Shown here in pieces: positions 7,813-16,803 of a DNA stretch of 64,000 bases. Position 1 is the first letter of the stretch, and each line of letters begins with the position of its first letter. The notes under the pieces are model-generated. The model was not told the DNA's origin and did no database searches. It saw nothing but the letters and a program-made list of their open reading frames with translations. Origin of the DNA: Algoriphagus iocasae (lineage in GTDB: Bacteria; Bacteroidota; Bacteroidia; Cytophagales; Cyclobacteriaceae); NCBI RefSeq assembly GCF_014206875.1, contig NZ_JACIJO010000001.1:496001-560000 (forward strand). Direction: 5' to 3'. Position numbers and translations under genes: made by a program.

Positions 7813-10073
7813 TGGAATATCTCTTAAAATCCATGCTTTGCTTAGTAATTCTGCTATTGATTCATCGATTGTTTCTTCAGCGGGAAGTGATGCATCAGTT
7901 CAACCGGTTTTTCCTTTTGGGTGCAGTGGTCTTTTCTTTCATCATTCCATTCAATTCGATTGAGGTTGCCGCTGAAAAAGAAGAAATAACCTATCCTGAA
8001 ATTACTGAAACAGTTTTTTCAGAGGAGTTGGTCTTTCCGGCACAAAGCTTTCCACAGGAAAATTTGATTGTTGAAACAGCGCAAACTCCTGATCAACCAT
8101 TTCCTTGGAATGAAGTTTTATGGTCAATTTATGGATTGATAACTCTGGTTTTACTGATCCGTTTTATCAGGAATATCAAAGTACTGATGGATCAGGTGCA
8201 GCAAAATTTGAAAGTTACCTACAAGGAAATGACACTGGTTTTGCTACCGAAAGCATCACTACCTTATACTTTTTTGAAGTATGTTTTTGTCCCTAGAACA
8301 GATTTTGAAAATGGAGAATTGGCAGATGCAATCATTGAACATGAATATACCCATGTAAAAGAAGGGCATAGCTATGATATTTTATTTCTGGAGGCCTTGC
8401 TGATTCCATTTTGGTTTCACCCGGGATTGTATCTGGCAAAACAGGCTATTCGCCTAAACCATGAATTTATTGCCGATCAAAAGGCGCTGAAAACCACCTC
8501 ACTTTATACCTACCAAAAGATGTTGCTTGCTCTGGCAAGTCAGGAAGTTCGATTTTCCTTGGTAAGTAATCTGAATTTTTCTCTCACTAAAAAACGGTTG
8601 AAAATGATGAAACAACAATCAAATCCATTTCAGAAATGGATCAAAATGCTCGTATTGATCCCGGTTTTGGGAGCCTTGGTATATGTGTTTAGTGAGAAGG
8701 TGGAGGCAAATCAAGAGCCAGAGGTTGAAGGTCAGGAAGAAGTGCTTCTTTCAGATGAAATTGAAAAAGACTTTACAATAAACAGTGATGGAACATTCTT
8801 TCATCAAGGCAAAAACTATCAAATCTCCCAGTTGCCAGATATTCTTGAAAACTTGGACGGTGAACATACCATTATAAACATCTTTGCCAACTCAGAAGTG
8901 AAGATGGGAGTAATTCAGGATTTTCAGAGGGTTTTGAGAGAGAGTGGTATAAATAAAGTGAAGTATCAATCCTCGACTGGAGAAATACAATTGGCAGCAA
9001 CTAAAGTTTTTAACCTGAGCCCGATTGTAAATAATTCAGATAGAGATCAATATTATAAAAACGCAACATTTTTTGTCGAAAATGAATCTGGAGATTTTGA
9101 AGAGAAGACCTATAAAATGCTTTCAGAACAAGAAAAGAAGATGTTGGTACCACCTCCACCTCCCCCTAAAAAATCTTCCCCATCAACTGAAGAATTTGAG
9201 TCATGGAAGAATCCGGAAAATTTTGCTGTTTGGCTTGATGGAAAACATATTCAAAATACCGAGTTGGAAAAGATAAAGCATTCTGATATAGCTCATGTCT
9301 TCAATAGCTTTGTTCATACCAATGCCCGGTCTGAAAGGTTTCCACAAGAACATCAGGTGCACCTTTATACTGAAGAAGGCTATGAAAAAACTTATGGGCC
9401 TAGGTCAGGTTTTACAGATCCATTAACCAAAGAAGATAAGCTATATCTCTACCCATCTGAAAATAAAGTGAATAGAGGTATGCCATGGCCTAAAAAGAAC
9501 GATTCTCCTGTGGCAGAATATCAAGAGAAACTTAAGATTTATGAACTAGATAGAAATCTTCAACCTCATTTTATAAATCGGTCTCAAGCTGAGCAGCAAG
9601 AGTTACTTGCTCGGTTCTCAGAACTGGGAAGTTTATATTATAGAATTCCTTTGGAGCTTAAGCAGACAACTAAGCGTCCGATTCATCCCTATGCACCTTT
9701 TGTGAAATTAGAATCAGAAAATGGAGTTTATTATAAATTAAGTGAAGATCTGACGGAAGAAGAAAAAAGTCAATTGCCACCTTCTCCAAAAGTTTCAAAT
9801 GATAAAGTAGGTGCTTATCATCAATTATTTCTAAAGTACGAATGGATGAGAATGGAAGGGAGGAAATATTCGAATAAATCCCAGAAGGAGCGGGCTTATA
9901 TGTTTGAGTTATTCAATGCGATGCAAGAGCAATATTTGACTTTGAATCCTATCCAAAGAAGACAGGTGAAGCGTGTCAATTTCCCTTACATCCCAATGGT
10001 AGAAAGCGGTGTTTTGTCTTTCAAAGTTCTGGATGAGCTTACTCCTGAGCAGCGAGCTTTTGCAGGTTGTTAA
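7809..10073 (+). CDS. BlaR1-like M56 membrane metallopeptidase with a large periplasmic domain
   Basis: A 754-aa protein. Transmembrane segments lie near residues 4-22, 33-48, 102-120 and 278-295. The zinc protease motif is HEYTH (178-182), with a third ligand candidate E219 in NHEFIAD. The cytoplasmic protease would inactivate the BlaI-type repressor encoded just upstream (ATGA overlap). The C-terminal 455 residues are expected in the periplasm. They contain a polyproline stretch (PPPPPPKK near 455) and no penicillin-binding domain, so the inducing signal is probably not a beta-lactam. There is no beta-lactamase or PBP gene in the neighbourhood, so the regulated targets are unknown. Confidence 0.85.
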   Translation: MMEYLLKSMLCLVILLLIHRLFLQREVMHQFNRFFLLGAVVFSFIIPFNSIEVAAEKEEITYPEITETVFSEELVFPAQSFPQENLIVETAQTPDQPFPWNEVLWSIYGLITLVLLIRFIRNIKVLMDQVQQNLKVTYKEMTLVLLPKASLPYTFLKYVFVPRTDFENGELADAIIEHEYTHVKEGHSYDILFLEALLIPFWFHPGLYLAKQAIRLNHEFIADQKALKTTSLYTYQKMLLALASQEVRFSLVSNLNFSLTKKRLKMMKQQSNPFQKWIKMLVLIPVLGALVYVFSEKVEANQEPEVEGQEEVLLSDEIEKDFTINSDGTFFHQGKNYQISQLPDILENLDGEHTIINIFANSEVKMGVIQDFQRVLRESGINKVKYQSSTGEIQLAATKVFNLSPIVNNSDRDQYYKNATFFVENESGDFEEKTYKMLSEQEKKMLVPPPPPPKKSSPSTEEFESWKNPENFAVWLDGKHIQNTELEKIKHSDIAHVFNSFVHTNARSERFPQEHQVHLYTEEGYEKTYGPRSGFTDPLTKEDKLYLYPSENKVNRGMPWPKKNDSPVAEYQEKLKIYELDRNLQPHFINRSQAEQQELLARFSELGSLYYRIPLELKQTTKRPIHPYAPFVKLESENGVYYKLSEDLTEEEKSQLPPSPKVSNDKVGAYHQLFLKYEWMRMEGRKYSNKSQKERAYMFELFNAMQEQYLTLNPIQRRQVKRVNFPYIPMVESGVLSFKVLDELTPEQRAFAGC

Positions 10074-10085
10074 GTAGAAAAATAT

Positions 10086-11207
10086 TTATGAAAATGACTG
10101 AGTTAGATGATATTCTGGCTCGGTCATTTTTGTTTCCGGGATCACTTCTTGGAGAATTTTTGGCCAGGAATTATTCCATTCTTTTATTTCCGCATTTGCC
10201 TGAAAGCCTGATTGGATCAATCGCTCTATTTTTAAAAAGTCAAAACTTTCTGATGCAATTCCCACTTTGGACTTTTCGGTGTCTATGGCATTGCAGGCCT
10301 GTTCGTATTGTCCTCTGACAGGGATGACCATCACGGGTTTCCCCAGATAAATAGCCTCGCACACCGATTCAAATCCAGCCGTACAAACTAGACCCCTGCA
10401 AGATGCCATGTCCTGAAGAAAATGTTTATCATGCACCCGGTGCAATGAAAGATTGGGTAGAGGATTCTCTGTTTCATTCGCATCCTTTCTGTCCCAATAA
10501 GCCTTTATTTTTATATGAGGATGCTTTTCTGCGAAAGCAATGATTTCTTCTGCATATCCGGAATTGACCATGTATGCCAAGAAAAAATCTCTAGAACTCA
10601 CCTCAAGTTTCTTTACTTCAGATCTCAATAGGGGAGGGACGACCTTCAATTTTGGGTTGTTACTTTCCTCAAGTTTTTGAAATGAAAGTGCCAGTTTTTT
10701 TTCTGCACCTAAAGCTGTCAACCAGGTGTTTACCTGAAAACATTGCTTGGCAAAAGCCTTGGATTTGGCAAAGGTGAATTCCGGATGTTCAATTAAATAT
10801 TGATGACCTATCACCCAATAACTAGCTCTTGGCTGATAGATCAAATTGTAAAGTCCTCCCAGAAGATCATAGAAATTGAGGATGATATCAGGATTTTCTT
10901 CAAGTACTATTTCGTGGATTTGATTTAAACTCTGGATAAATACCGGGGCATTCTTTAGGTTATGAAGAATGGTTTTTCCAATCAAGATCCGCTTTTCTGA
11001 TTTATCAGTTACGAAATTGGGACTTTCCACAGGCTGGACTTTGGCTCCAACTTCACGGATAAAAAAATCCGGAATGCATCTTCTCTTACTTTTTCCAACA
11101 ATTACTCCGCAGAGTTCGTGTCCATTTTGCCTTAATAATGCTGAGAACGCAATGGCCTGGGTCATGTGACCGCGACCTTCACCCTGAACGATAAATAAGA
11201 ATTTCAT
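10086..11207 (-). CDS. MurG/GT28-like glycosyltransferase
   Basis: A 373-aa protein. The N-terminus FLFIVQGEGRGHMTQAIAFSALL is the glycine-rich donor-domain start of the GT-B fold shared by MurG and UDP-glycosyltransferases. The C-terminal domain has MASCRGLVCTAGFESVCEAIYLGKPVMVIP, the usual nucleotide-sugar binding segment. No signal peptide or transmembrane helix is seen, so it is cytoplasmic or peripheral. The acceptor is unknown. It starts one base after the stop codon of the LpxH-like gene, so the two are co-translated, which points to a shared envelope glycolipid task (inference). Confidence 0.82.
   Translation of the reverse strand: MKFLFIVQGEGRGHMTQAIAFSALLRQNGHELCGVIVGKSKRRCIPDFFIREVGAKVQPVESPNFVTDKSEKRILIGKTILHNLKNAPVFIQSLNQIHEIVLEENPDIILNFYDLLGGLYNLIYQPRASYWVIGHQYLIEHPEFTFAKSKAFAKQCFQVNTWLTALGAEKKLALSFQKLEESNNPKLKVVPPLLRSEVKKLEVSSRDFFLAYMVNSGYAEEIIAFAEKHPHIKIKAYWDRKDANETENPLPNLSLHRVHDKHFLQDMASCRGLVCTAGFESVCEAIYLGKPVMVIPVRGQYEQACNAIDTEKSKVGIASESFDFLKIERLIQSGFQANAEIKEWNNSWPKILQEVIPETKMTEPEYHLTQSFS
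10091..10144. terminator. Bidirectional terminator between convergent genes
   Basis: A 12-bp stem (AAAATGACTGAG at 10091-10102, CTCGGTCATTTT at 10129-10140, one wobble pair) is followed on the plus strand by TGTTT. It lies inside the last codons of the minus-strand glycosyltransferase. It therefore serves the BlaR-like gene and doubles as coding sequence. Confidence 0.65.
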
Positions 11208-11208
11208 C

Positions 11209-12081
11209 TTAGAGCCGGATAGCAGGATTGTCTAAATCTTCATCATCCCGTTTGGAGAAAGAAACCTCTCTAAAAGGTCCATAAATCTGAGGTGAGTTCT
11301 CAGATGGAAAAGGCGAAATAATATGATCTTCAGACGATTTGAAATTGATTTCATTGTAATAAATCAATTGCCAGTTGCCATCATGATCTTCTGCCAAAGC
11401 ACTCATGGTTTCTACCCAATCGCCGGAATTCAGGTATTCAATTCCATCAATTTCCCGCATTTCAGCTTTATGAATATGGCCGCAAATGATGCCGTCACAG
11501 CCCTTTACTTTGGCCATTTTAGCTAATTCCACTTCGTATTGATCGATGTAAGAAACTGCTGATTTGACCTTCCCTTTGACATATTTGGAAAGAGAAAAGT
11601 AGGGTAGGCCTCTCTTAAAACGGTAATAATTGACCACCCTGTTGAGCCAGAGCAAAAAAGTATATCCTACATCGCCGATGTATGCAATCCATCTTAGGTT
11701 CGTGGTGATGCTATCGAAAACATCTCCATGAGTGATGAAATATTTCTTCCCATTACTCTCATAAATCATATCCATTTGGATGGAAAGCTTGCCTATTTGC
11801 AAAGGGAGAATTTGTTCTAAAAAATCATCATGATTCCCTCGGAGATAGAAAACGTTGGTATTACTGTTTTCTATCATTTTTATCACCCTATTGAAGAATC
11901 GAGTATGTCTTCTTTTCCAGGTGCCAGATTTTTTAAGTTGCCAACCGTCAATAATATCTCCGTTGAGGATCAGGTTTTCACATTCATATTGCTTCAGAAA
12001 GCGGGAAACTTCCTTGGCTTTTGATCCTTTGGTGCCCAAATGCACATCGGAAATGACGATTGTTTTGAATTTGGTTTTCAC
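11209..12081 (-). CDS. LpxH-like metallophosphoesterase (UDP-2,3-diacylglucosamine diphosphatase family)
   Basis: About 290 aa. Calcineurin-like phosphoesterase motifs are complete and in order: ISDVHLG, NGDIIDGW, RGNHDD, THGDVFD and CGHIHKAEM, giving a two-metal site. The family resembles UDP-2,3-diacylglucosamine hydrolases, but a second and more canonical LpxH is encoded at 29495-30271, so this paralogue may act on another nucleotide-linked lipid. I chose the GTG at 12081 because family members begin just before the TIVISDVHLG strand. The only upstream alternative is a TTG at 12120. It is coupled to the downstream glycosyltransferase. Confidence 0.78.
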   Translation of the reverse strand: MKTKFKTIVISDVHLGTKGSKAKEVSRFLKQYECENLILNGDIIDGWQLKKSGTWKRRHTRFFNRVIKMIENSNTNVFYLRGNHDDFLEQILPLQIGKLSIQMDMIYESNGKKYFITHGDVFDSITTNLRWIAYIGDVGYTFLLWLNRVVNYYRFKRGLPYFSLSKYVKGKVKSAVSYIDQYEVELAKMAKVKGCDGIICGHIHKAEMREIDGIEYLNSGDWVETMSALAEDHDGNWQLIYYNEINFKSSEDHIISPFPSENSPQIYGPFREVSFSKRDDEDLDNPAIRL

Positions 12082-12126
12082 ACGATAGCTTTTGATTGAA
12101 AGGTATACACCTAAAATCAACTAAAA

Positions 12127-12297
12127 ATGAAATCGGTTTTATCAAAAGGATATGATTCTGAGGAGATTTCGAATAATTGTGACCAAATAATTAAGCCAAT
12201 ATTAAAAATCCTGATGGCTGAGAGAGAGTTAATTAAGGATTCTGGATTCCCTGTTTTTTACATTAATGGTGGTCAATTAGAAATCTCTATGATTTAG
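12127..12297 (+). CDS. Possible 56-aa small protein
   Basis: An ATG-to-TAG frame of 56 codons fills most of the gap between the divergent LpxH-like gene and the S9 peptidase gene. The peptide is MKSVLSKGYDSEEISNNCDQ followed by an amphipathic IIKPILKILMAERELIK segment and FPVFYINGGQ. The composition is protein-like, with no low complexity. No family is recognised and no clear ribosome binding site precedes it. It could be chance or a remnant of a longer gene. Confidence 0.3.
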   Translation: MKSVLSKGYDSEEISNNCDQIIKPILKILMAERELIKDSGFPVFYINGGQLEISMI

Positions 12298-12322
12298 CTT
12301 TAATGCTTCAAATGTAAACCCT

Positions 12323-14806
12323 ATGAAACAACTCTTACTTATTTCTTCATTTTTCCTGGTCTTTTCCGGAGCTATTGCTCAGGAAAAAGTCTATCCAGGC
12401 AATTATGAGCTTGCAGCGAGATTCTCTCCGGAGAAAATGCGCAAAATGGTTTTTTCCACTTCGGTATCTCCGCACTGGTTAAAAAAGTCAGATCGGTTCT
12501 GGTATGAATACAAAACCAGTGAAGGCAACAATTGGTATTTGGTAGATCCTGTGAGGAAGTCAAAAACAACGCTTTTTGACAAGGATAAACTGGCGATGGA
12601 AATCACCAAAATCATGAAGGATCCGGTAGACGGACAACATCTGGATTTGGATGATCTGAAATTTATGGAGGATGAAAACACCATTCGATTCAAGATCAAA
12701 GGAACCGAGGAGGTTTTAAAAAAGGACTGGGCTGAGATCAAGGAAAAGAATAAGAATGCAAAAGACTCCTTGGAGAAGAAGACTTTTGTGTTTCAATACA
12801 ATATCGGCAATCAGCAATTGGTAGAAATCACCGATGCTGAAGAAGATCCAAAACGTCTTTCTTGGGCATCTATTTCTCCCGATTCCTCCAAAGTAGTTTT
12901 TGCGAAGCAGAATAATCTTTACTGGATGGATAAAGAAAACTTCCTCAAGGCAGTGAAAGATGAAAAAGACAGTTCCATAGTAGAGCATCAATTGACGACA
13001 GACGGAGAAGAGGATTTTGGATATGGCTTTAGCGGAAGAGGAGAGGACAATGTCGAAGTAGAAAAAAATAAAGATAAAAGAAAGCGAGTAGGCGTGCTCT
13101 GGAACGAGGCTTCTACTCAATTTGTATTTACTCGCTCTGATGACCGTAAAGTGAAAGACCTTTGGGTTTTGCATAATACCCGTGATCCTAGACCAACTCT
13201 GGAAACATACAAGTATGCCATGCCAGGTGAAAAAGAGCAGCCAATCTCATACTTGTACCATTTTTCTTTTGACACCGAAGAGCTGAAGAATTTGCCTGTA
13301 GCAACTTTCAAAGATCAGACAATTTCTCTTTGGTCCACGCCAGCACCAGCCAATGCCAGAGATGATGATTTCAGAGCTGCAACTTGGTTAGGAGATGAGG
13401 ATGAATTTTACTTTGGAATTACTTCCAGAGATCTGAAAAAAGTTGATATCGTAAGATGGAATTTGTCCACTGGAACCAAAGAAGTGGTAATCGAGGAGCG
13501 AAGCAATACCTACATTGATCTAAGCAGACCTGAGTTGGTAAATGGTGGAAATGAATTGATATTCTGGTCAGAGAGAGACGGATGGGGACATTTTTATCTT
13601 TATGGCAAGGATGGAACGCTTAAAAGACAATTGACTTCCGGGGCATTCCACACCGACCGAGTGGAGCGAGTGGATGATAAAGGAAGAAGATTGTTTTTCG
13701 TAGCAAATGGTCGTGAAAAAGGAGAAGATCCCTATTACGAGCATTTATATTCTGTGAGTTTGGATGGTGGTGCAATTACCCTTTTGAACAAAGGTGATTT
13801 TAACAATTCCTCCGATATGAACGATGCAGGAAGCTATTTTGTAAACACTTATTCCAGAGTTAATACCACTCCAGTTTCTGAATTAAGAGATAGATCTGGT
13901 GCCAAAGTGATGGATTTGGAAACTGCAGATCTTTCTCAGCTTTTCGCGGCAGGATATCAATTCCCAGAGCCTTTTACTTTCAAGGCTGACGATGGAATCA
14001 CGGATTTGTATGGTGTCATGTATAAGCCATTTGATTTTGACTCAACCAGAAAGTATCCAATCATCGAGTACGTATATCCAGGTCCTCAGACTGAAGCAGT
14101 GGATAAGTCATTTTCTGCTAGATTGGATCGTACGGATCGATTGGCACAATTCGGTTTTGTGGTTATCACATTGGGAAATAGAGGTGGTCATCCAGGAAGA
14201 TCCAAGTGGTATCACAATTATGGTTATGGAGATTTGAGAGATTATGGTTTGGCAGATAAAAAAGCTGCGATTGAGCAATTGGCAGACCGTCATGATTTCA
14301 TCGATAAGTCAAAAGTTGGAATTCATGGTCACTCAGGTGGTGGATTTATGTCTACTGCAGCCATGTTGGTTTATCCGGATATCTTCAAGGTGGCAGTTTC
14401 TTCGGCCGGAAACCATGAAAACAATATCTACAACCGTTGGTGGTCAGAAAAGCACCATGGAGTAAAAGAGCAGATTTCTCCGAAAGGTGATACAACGTTT
14501 GTTTATCAGATCGAAAAGAATCCTGATTTGGCAAAGAATCTAAAAGGACATTTGATGCTTTCTCATGGAGATGTTGATAATAACGTGCATCCTGCCAATA
14601 CCATCCGAATGGCGAATGCTTTGATCAAAGCAGGGAAGCGTTTTGACTTTGTGATGTTACCTGGACAGCGCCATGGCTATGGGGATATGACGGAATATTT
14701 CTTCTGGAGAATGGGGGATTATTTTGTTCAGCATTTGCTTGGAGATAATACTCCGCCGCCAGTAGATATGCTGGAATTCCAGCGGGAAAAAGCACAAACG
14801 AAGTAA
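12323..14806 (+). CDS. S9 family peptidase (dipeptidyl-peptidase IV type)
   Basis: An 827-aa protein with a signal peptide at residues 1-19 (cleavage near AIAQ), so periplasmic or surface-exposed. Residues about 60-560 form the DPP-IV-like beta-propeller; residues about 570-815 form the alpha/beta-hydrolase. The catalytic triad is S671 in GHSGGG, D752 in GDVDNNV and H784 in GQRHGYG. The nucleophile elbow is GHSGGG and not the more common GWSYGG. The enzyme would release dipeptides, typically after Pro or Ala, from imported or secreted peptides. It stands alone and is followed by a strong terminator. Confidence 0.92.
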   Translation: MKQLLLISSFFLVFSGAIAQEKVYPGNYELAARFSPEKMRKMVFSTSVSPHWLKKSDRFWYEYKTSEGNNWYLVDPVRKSKTTLFDKDKLAMEITKIMKDPVDGQHLDLDDLKFMEDENTIRFKIKGTEEVLKKDWAEIKEKNKNAKDSLEKKTFVFQYNIGNQQLVEITDAEEDPKRLSWASISPDSSKVVFAKQNNLYWMDKENFLKAVKDEKDSSIVEHQLTTDGEEDFGYGFSGRGEDNVEVEKNKDKRKRVGVLWNEASTQFVFTRSDDRKVKDLWVLHNTRDPRPTLETYKYAMPGEKEQPISYLYHFSFDTEELKNLPVATFKDQTISLWSTPAPANARDDDFRAATWLGDEDEFYFGITSRDLKKVDIVRWNLSTGTKEVVIEERSNTYIDLSRPELVNGGNELIFWSERDGWGHFYLYGKDGTLKRQLTSGAFHTDRVERVDDKGRRLFFVANGREKGEDPYYEHLYSVSLDGGAITLLNKGDFNNSSDMNDAGSYFVNTYSRVNTTPVSELRDRSGAKVMDLETADLSQLFAAGYQFPEPFTFKADDGITDLYGVMYKPFDFDSTRKYPIIEYVYPGPQTEAVDKSFSARLDRTDRLAQFGFVVITLGNRGGHPGRSKWYHNYGYGDLRDYGLADKKAAIEQLADRHDFIDKSKVGIHGHSGGGFMSTAAMLVYPDIFKVAVSSAGNHENNIYNRWWSEKHHGVKEQISPKGDTTFVYQIEKNPDLAKNLKGHLMLSHGDVDNNVHPANTIRMANALIKAGKRFDFVMLPGQRHGYGDMTEYFFWRMGDYFVQHLLGDNTPPPVDMLEFQREKAQTK

Positions 14807-14828
14807 GTTTTAATCTATGATTTCATTA

Positions 14829-14865
14829 AAAAGGTCCGGTTCTTATTAGAATCGGACCTTTTTTG
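14829..14865 (+). terminator. Rho-independent terminator after the S9 peptidase
   Basis: Stem AAAGGTCCGGTTC / GAATCGGACCTTT with a six-base loop and a T tract, 22 bases past the stop codon. Confidence 0.9.
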
Positions 14866-15014
14866 AATATGTCTAACTGCTTTTCTACCAATAAAGAAGC
14901 TAAGGCATTCAAGATTAAATTAAAATTTTTAATTGACGCCTCTTCTGTCTTCTGTCTTCCGACCAGATAAGCAAAGGATCTAAGGTTCCTGACATCTTTT
15001 CGGATAATTAAATT

Positions 15015-15476
15015 TTAGAATCTTCTGACTTTGATTCCTTCTTTTTCGATTTCAACTTCTATGCGTATCAAAACGTCAACAGCTTTACTTTTTTGTATTC
15101 CCGGTTGCCAACTGACTTCATTTTGAAAAAACTCCAAAACTTGACGACAAGTGTTAGAATCTGATGGGCTGCAAGCCAAAAACTGATAGTCTCCAGCTTT
15201 TCCATCACAGTTGATCAAAGTTTGGAATGTGATATTTCCGGTAGATTCAGGTGAATGGGTGATCTTTTCTTGAAGCGATTCAGCAATGGAATCAAAGGAA
15301 AGAGATGGTTTTGGCATCACTTCCACCACATGAAAATAATCAAGAGCTTCCCCGTTTTTATATGCTGGATTCACGGAAGAACAAGCATGACTCGTATCTT
15401 TTAATTCTTTAAAATCCTGAGATAGGACTTCAGAGCAAAATGTGAAGCTTAAAAGAATAACAAATATATTTTTCAT
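15015..15476 (-). CDS. Secreted TonB C-terminal-like domain protein
   Basis: About 153 aa counted from the internal ATG at 15476, which places a clean signal peptide (MKNIFVILLSFTFCSEVLSQ) at the N-terminus; an upstream ATG at 15518 would put 14 residues before it. The mature part follows the TonB C-terminal layout: ESLQEKI, then GNITFQTLINCDGKAGDYQF, an ALEFF-like helix and W-x-PG-x-x-x-x-K-x-V-x-V-x-I. Four to five cysteines (HACSS, NCDG, LACS, NTCR) could form disulfides. There is no transmembrane anchor or Pro-rich spacer, so it is not a classic energy transducer. Its role is unknown. Confidence 0.6.
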   Translation of the reverse strand: MKNIFVILLSFTFCSEVLSQDFKELKDTSHACSSVNPAYKNGEALDYFHVVEVMPKPSLSFDSIAESLQEKITHSPESTGNITFQTLINCDGKAGDYQFLACSPSDSNTCRQVLEFFQNEVSWQPGIQKSKAVDVLIRIEVEIEKEGIKVRRF

Positions 15477-15541
15477 AAACAGTTGAAATTTAGTCCATTG
15501 AATTTTAAAATTTACCAATTGAAATTAAAAAATTAATTAGA

Positions 15542-16366
15542 CTATTTCGACTCACTTAGGCAATTTTTCTGAAGGTCTATCATCTTTTCCGCATAGCGCA
15601 TGCCCAAAACATGGTAGGAATTGGAGTCAAAATGAGTGCTGTCTCCTTTGTGATTTAATCCATCCGAACGCACAAAATCAATGCAAGGATTTTCGCTGGC
15701 GATCTGGGAAAATGTGTCATTTATGTTTTTTGCCAAAGGAGCTTTTCCATAGAAAAAATGACCTATTTCACCCATGACAATTGGGACAGGTTCTATTCCC
15801 AAATCCTTTTGAAGTGAGTCCATCATGGCATAGAACTTTGTAGGATAGTTGGCAATGGATTCTTCATTTCCTGTATCAGACTCACCTTGGTGCCATAAAA
15901 TCCCTTTTAATGTTCCATCGCTTAAAGCTTTTTTAGCCCGGGCAATCATGTCATCATAAGGATAAGTCTTGGTTTGATTATGGATGGAATCTTTAAACCA
16001 GGCATTGATGGAACTACCGCCAACTGCAGTTGGGATCAGGCCTATTTTTACCGATGGATTTTCATTCGCCATGATTTTTCCGAAGGTAAGACCAAGTCCT
16101 ACACCAGCAACCGGCTTGTCAAAATGCATCGGATCTTTCGCTAAAACCCAGTTCATAGCAGAATCCAGCATCCAAACTTTGGGATGAGAGAGTGTGTCGA
16201 TTGCTTCAACTTGGCCTCTTCCCGCCATATTGGATTGACCCATTAACAGGTATAAATGAAAATTCTCTGTTTCGGATTTTTGAGATTGGTTATTCTCACT
16301 TTTTTTATTGCAGGAAGCTAGAAGTGAAATGGATAAAAGGATCGCAAACAGACGTAATAGTTTCAT
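15542..16366 (-). CDS. Sialate O-acetylesterase-like (SASA/CE6) lipoprotein
   Basis: A 274-aa lipoprotein with lipobox LASC (C19). The SGNH-type esterase begins at LMGQSNMAGRG, with nucleophile S45. It has the WHQGESD block typical of SASA/carbohydrate esterase family 6, and a C-terminal DSTHFDSNSYHVLG segment supplying Asp/His candidates. The expected reaction is removal of acetyl groups from sugars at the cell surface or in the periplasm; the exact substrate is unknown. It is 25 bp upstream of the TonB-like gene at 15476 and may be co-transcribed with it. Confidence 0.85.
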   Translation of the reverse strand: MKLLRLFAILLSISLLASCNKKSENNQSQKSETENFHLYLLMGQSNMAGRGQVEAIDTLSHPKVWMLDSAMNWVLAKDPMHFDKPVAGVGLGLTFGKIMANENPSVKIGLIPTAVGGSSINAWFKDSIHNQTKTYPYDDMIARAKKALSDGTLKGILWHQGESDTGNEESIANYPTKFYAMMDSLQKDLGIEPVPIVMGEIGHFFYGKAPLAKNINDTFSQIASENPCIDFVRSDGLNHKGDSTHFDSNSYHVLGMRYAEKMIDLQKNCLSESK

Positions 16367-16414
16367 TTAAAAGGAGTATGAGGGTTTCGGGTATGCTTTC
16401 AAAAGAGCCAGAGA

Positions 16415-16792
16415 TTAATACATGGTATTTTGATTGGCGGATTTTTCAGGGATCTGTTGTATGGCATCCCAATGCTCGCAGATTTTACCGTTTTGATCAA
16501 ATCTAAAAAAATCCATGGTTACATATTGATCATTTCCTGGCCAAATCTGATGTGTGTGCAAAGCGACTAAATCGCCTTCTGCTATGGCTCGGACAAATTC
16601 GATACTCTTATCGGGATATTCCTTCTGCATTTTGGTGAAATAATCAATAAAGCCTTTTGTTCCATTAGAAACTGCCGGATTGTGCTGGATGTATTCTGCT
16701 CCGACGTAAAGCTCAACTGCTTTTTTTGGCTCTCCGAAATAAGCGGTTTTGTAAAATGCGATTGCGTTTTTCTTGTTTTCCTGTAAGTCCAT
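16415..16792 (-). CDS. SnoaL-like (NTF2-fold) protein
   Basis: About 125 aa from the ATG at 16792; an ATG at 16828 would overlap the upstream gene by 25 bp and adds residues not expected in the family. The sequence matches the SnoaL-like ester cyclase/NTF2 group: AIAFYKTAYFG, YVGAEYIQHNPAVSNG, VRAIAEGDLVALHTHQIW and MDFFRFDQNGKICEHWD. Many such proteins in Bacteroidota have no known substrate. Together with the VOC gene 11 bp upstream it belongs to a run of small enzyme-like genes transcribed on the minus strand. Confidence 0.8.
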   Translation of the reverse strand: MDLQENKKNAIAFYKTAYFGEPKKAVELYVGAEYIQHNPAVSNGTKGFIDYFTKMQKEYPDKSIEFVRAIAEGDLVALHTHQIWPGNDQYVTMDFFRFDQNGKICEHWDAIQQIPEKSANQNTMY

Positions 16793-16803
16793 TGGGATAG
16801 ATA

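Noticed and set aside
7809-10073. Calling the BlaR-like gene a beta-lactam sensor
   Set aside because: No SxxK/SxN/KTG penicillin-binding motifs in the periplasmic part and no beta-lactamase nearby.
10067-10318. Plus-strand open frame of 83 codons after the BlaR-like gene
   Set aside because: It lies antisense to the end of the glycosyltransferase, whose family motifs are clear, and spans a terminator hairpin; no protein family features.
14869-14970. Short plus-strand frame of about 33 codons after the S9 terminator
   Set aside because: Too short, downstream of a strong terminator, low-complexity (Lys/Phe/Ser) and no start-site support.
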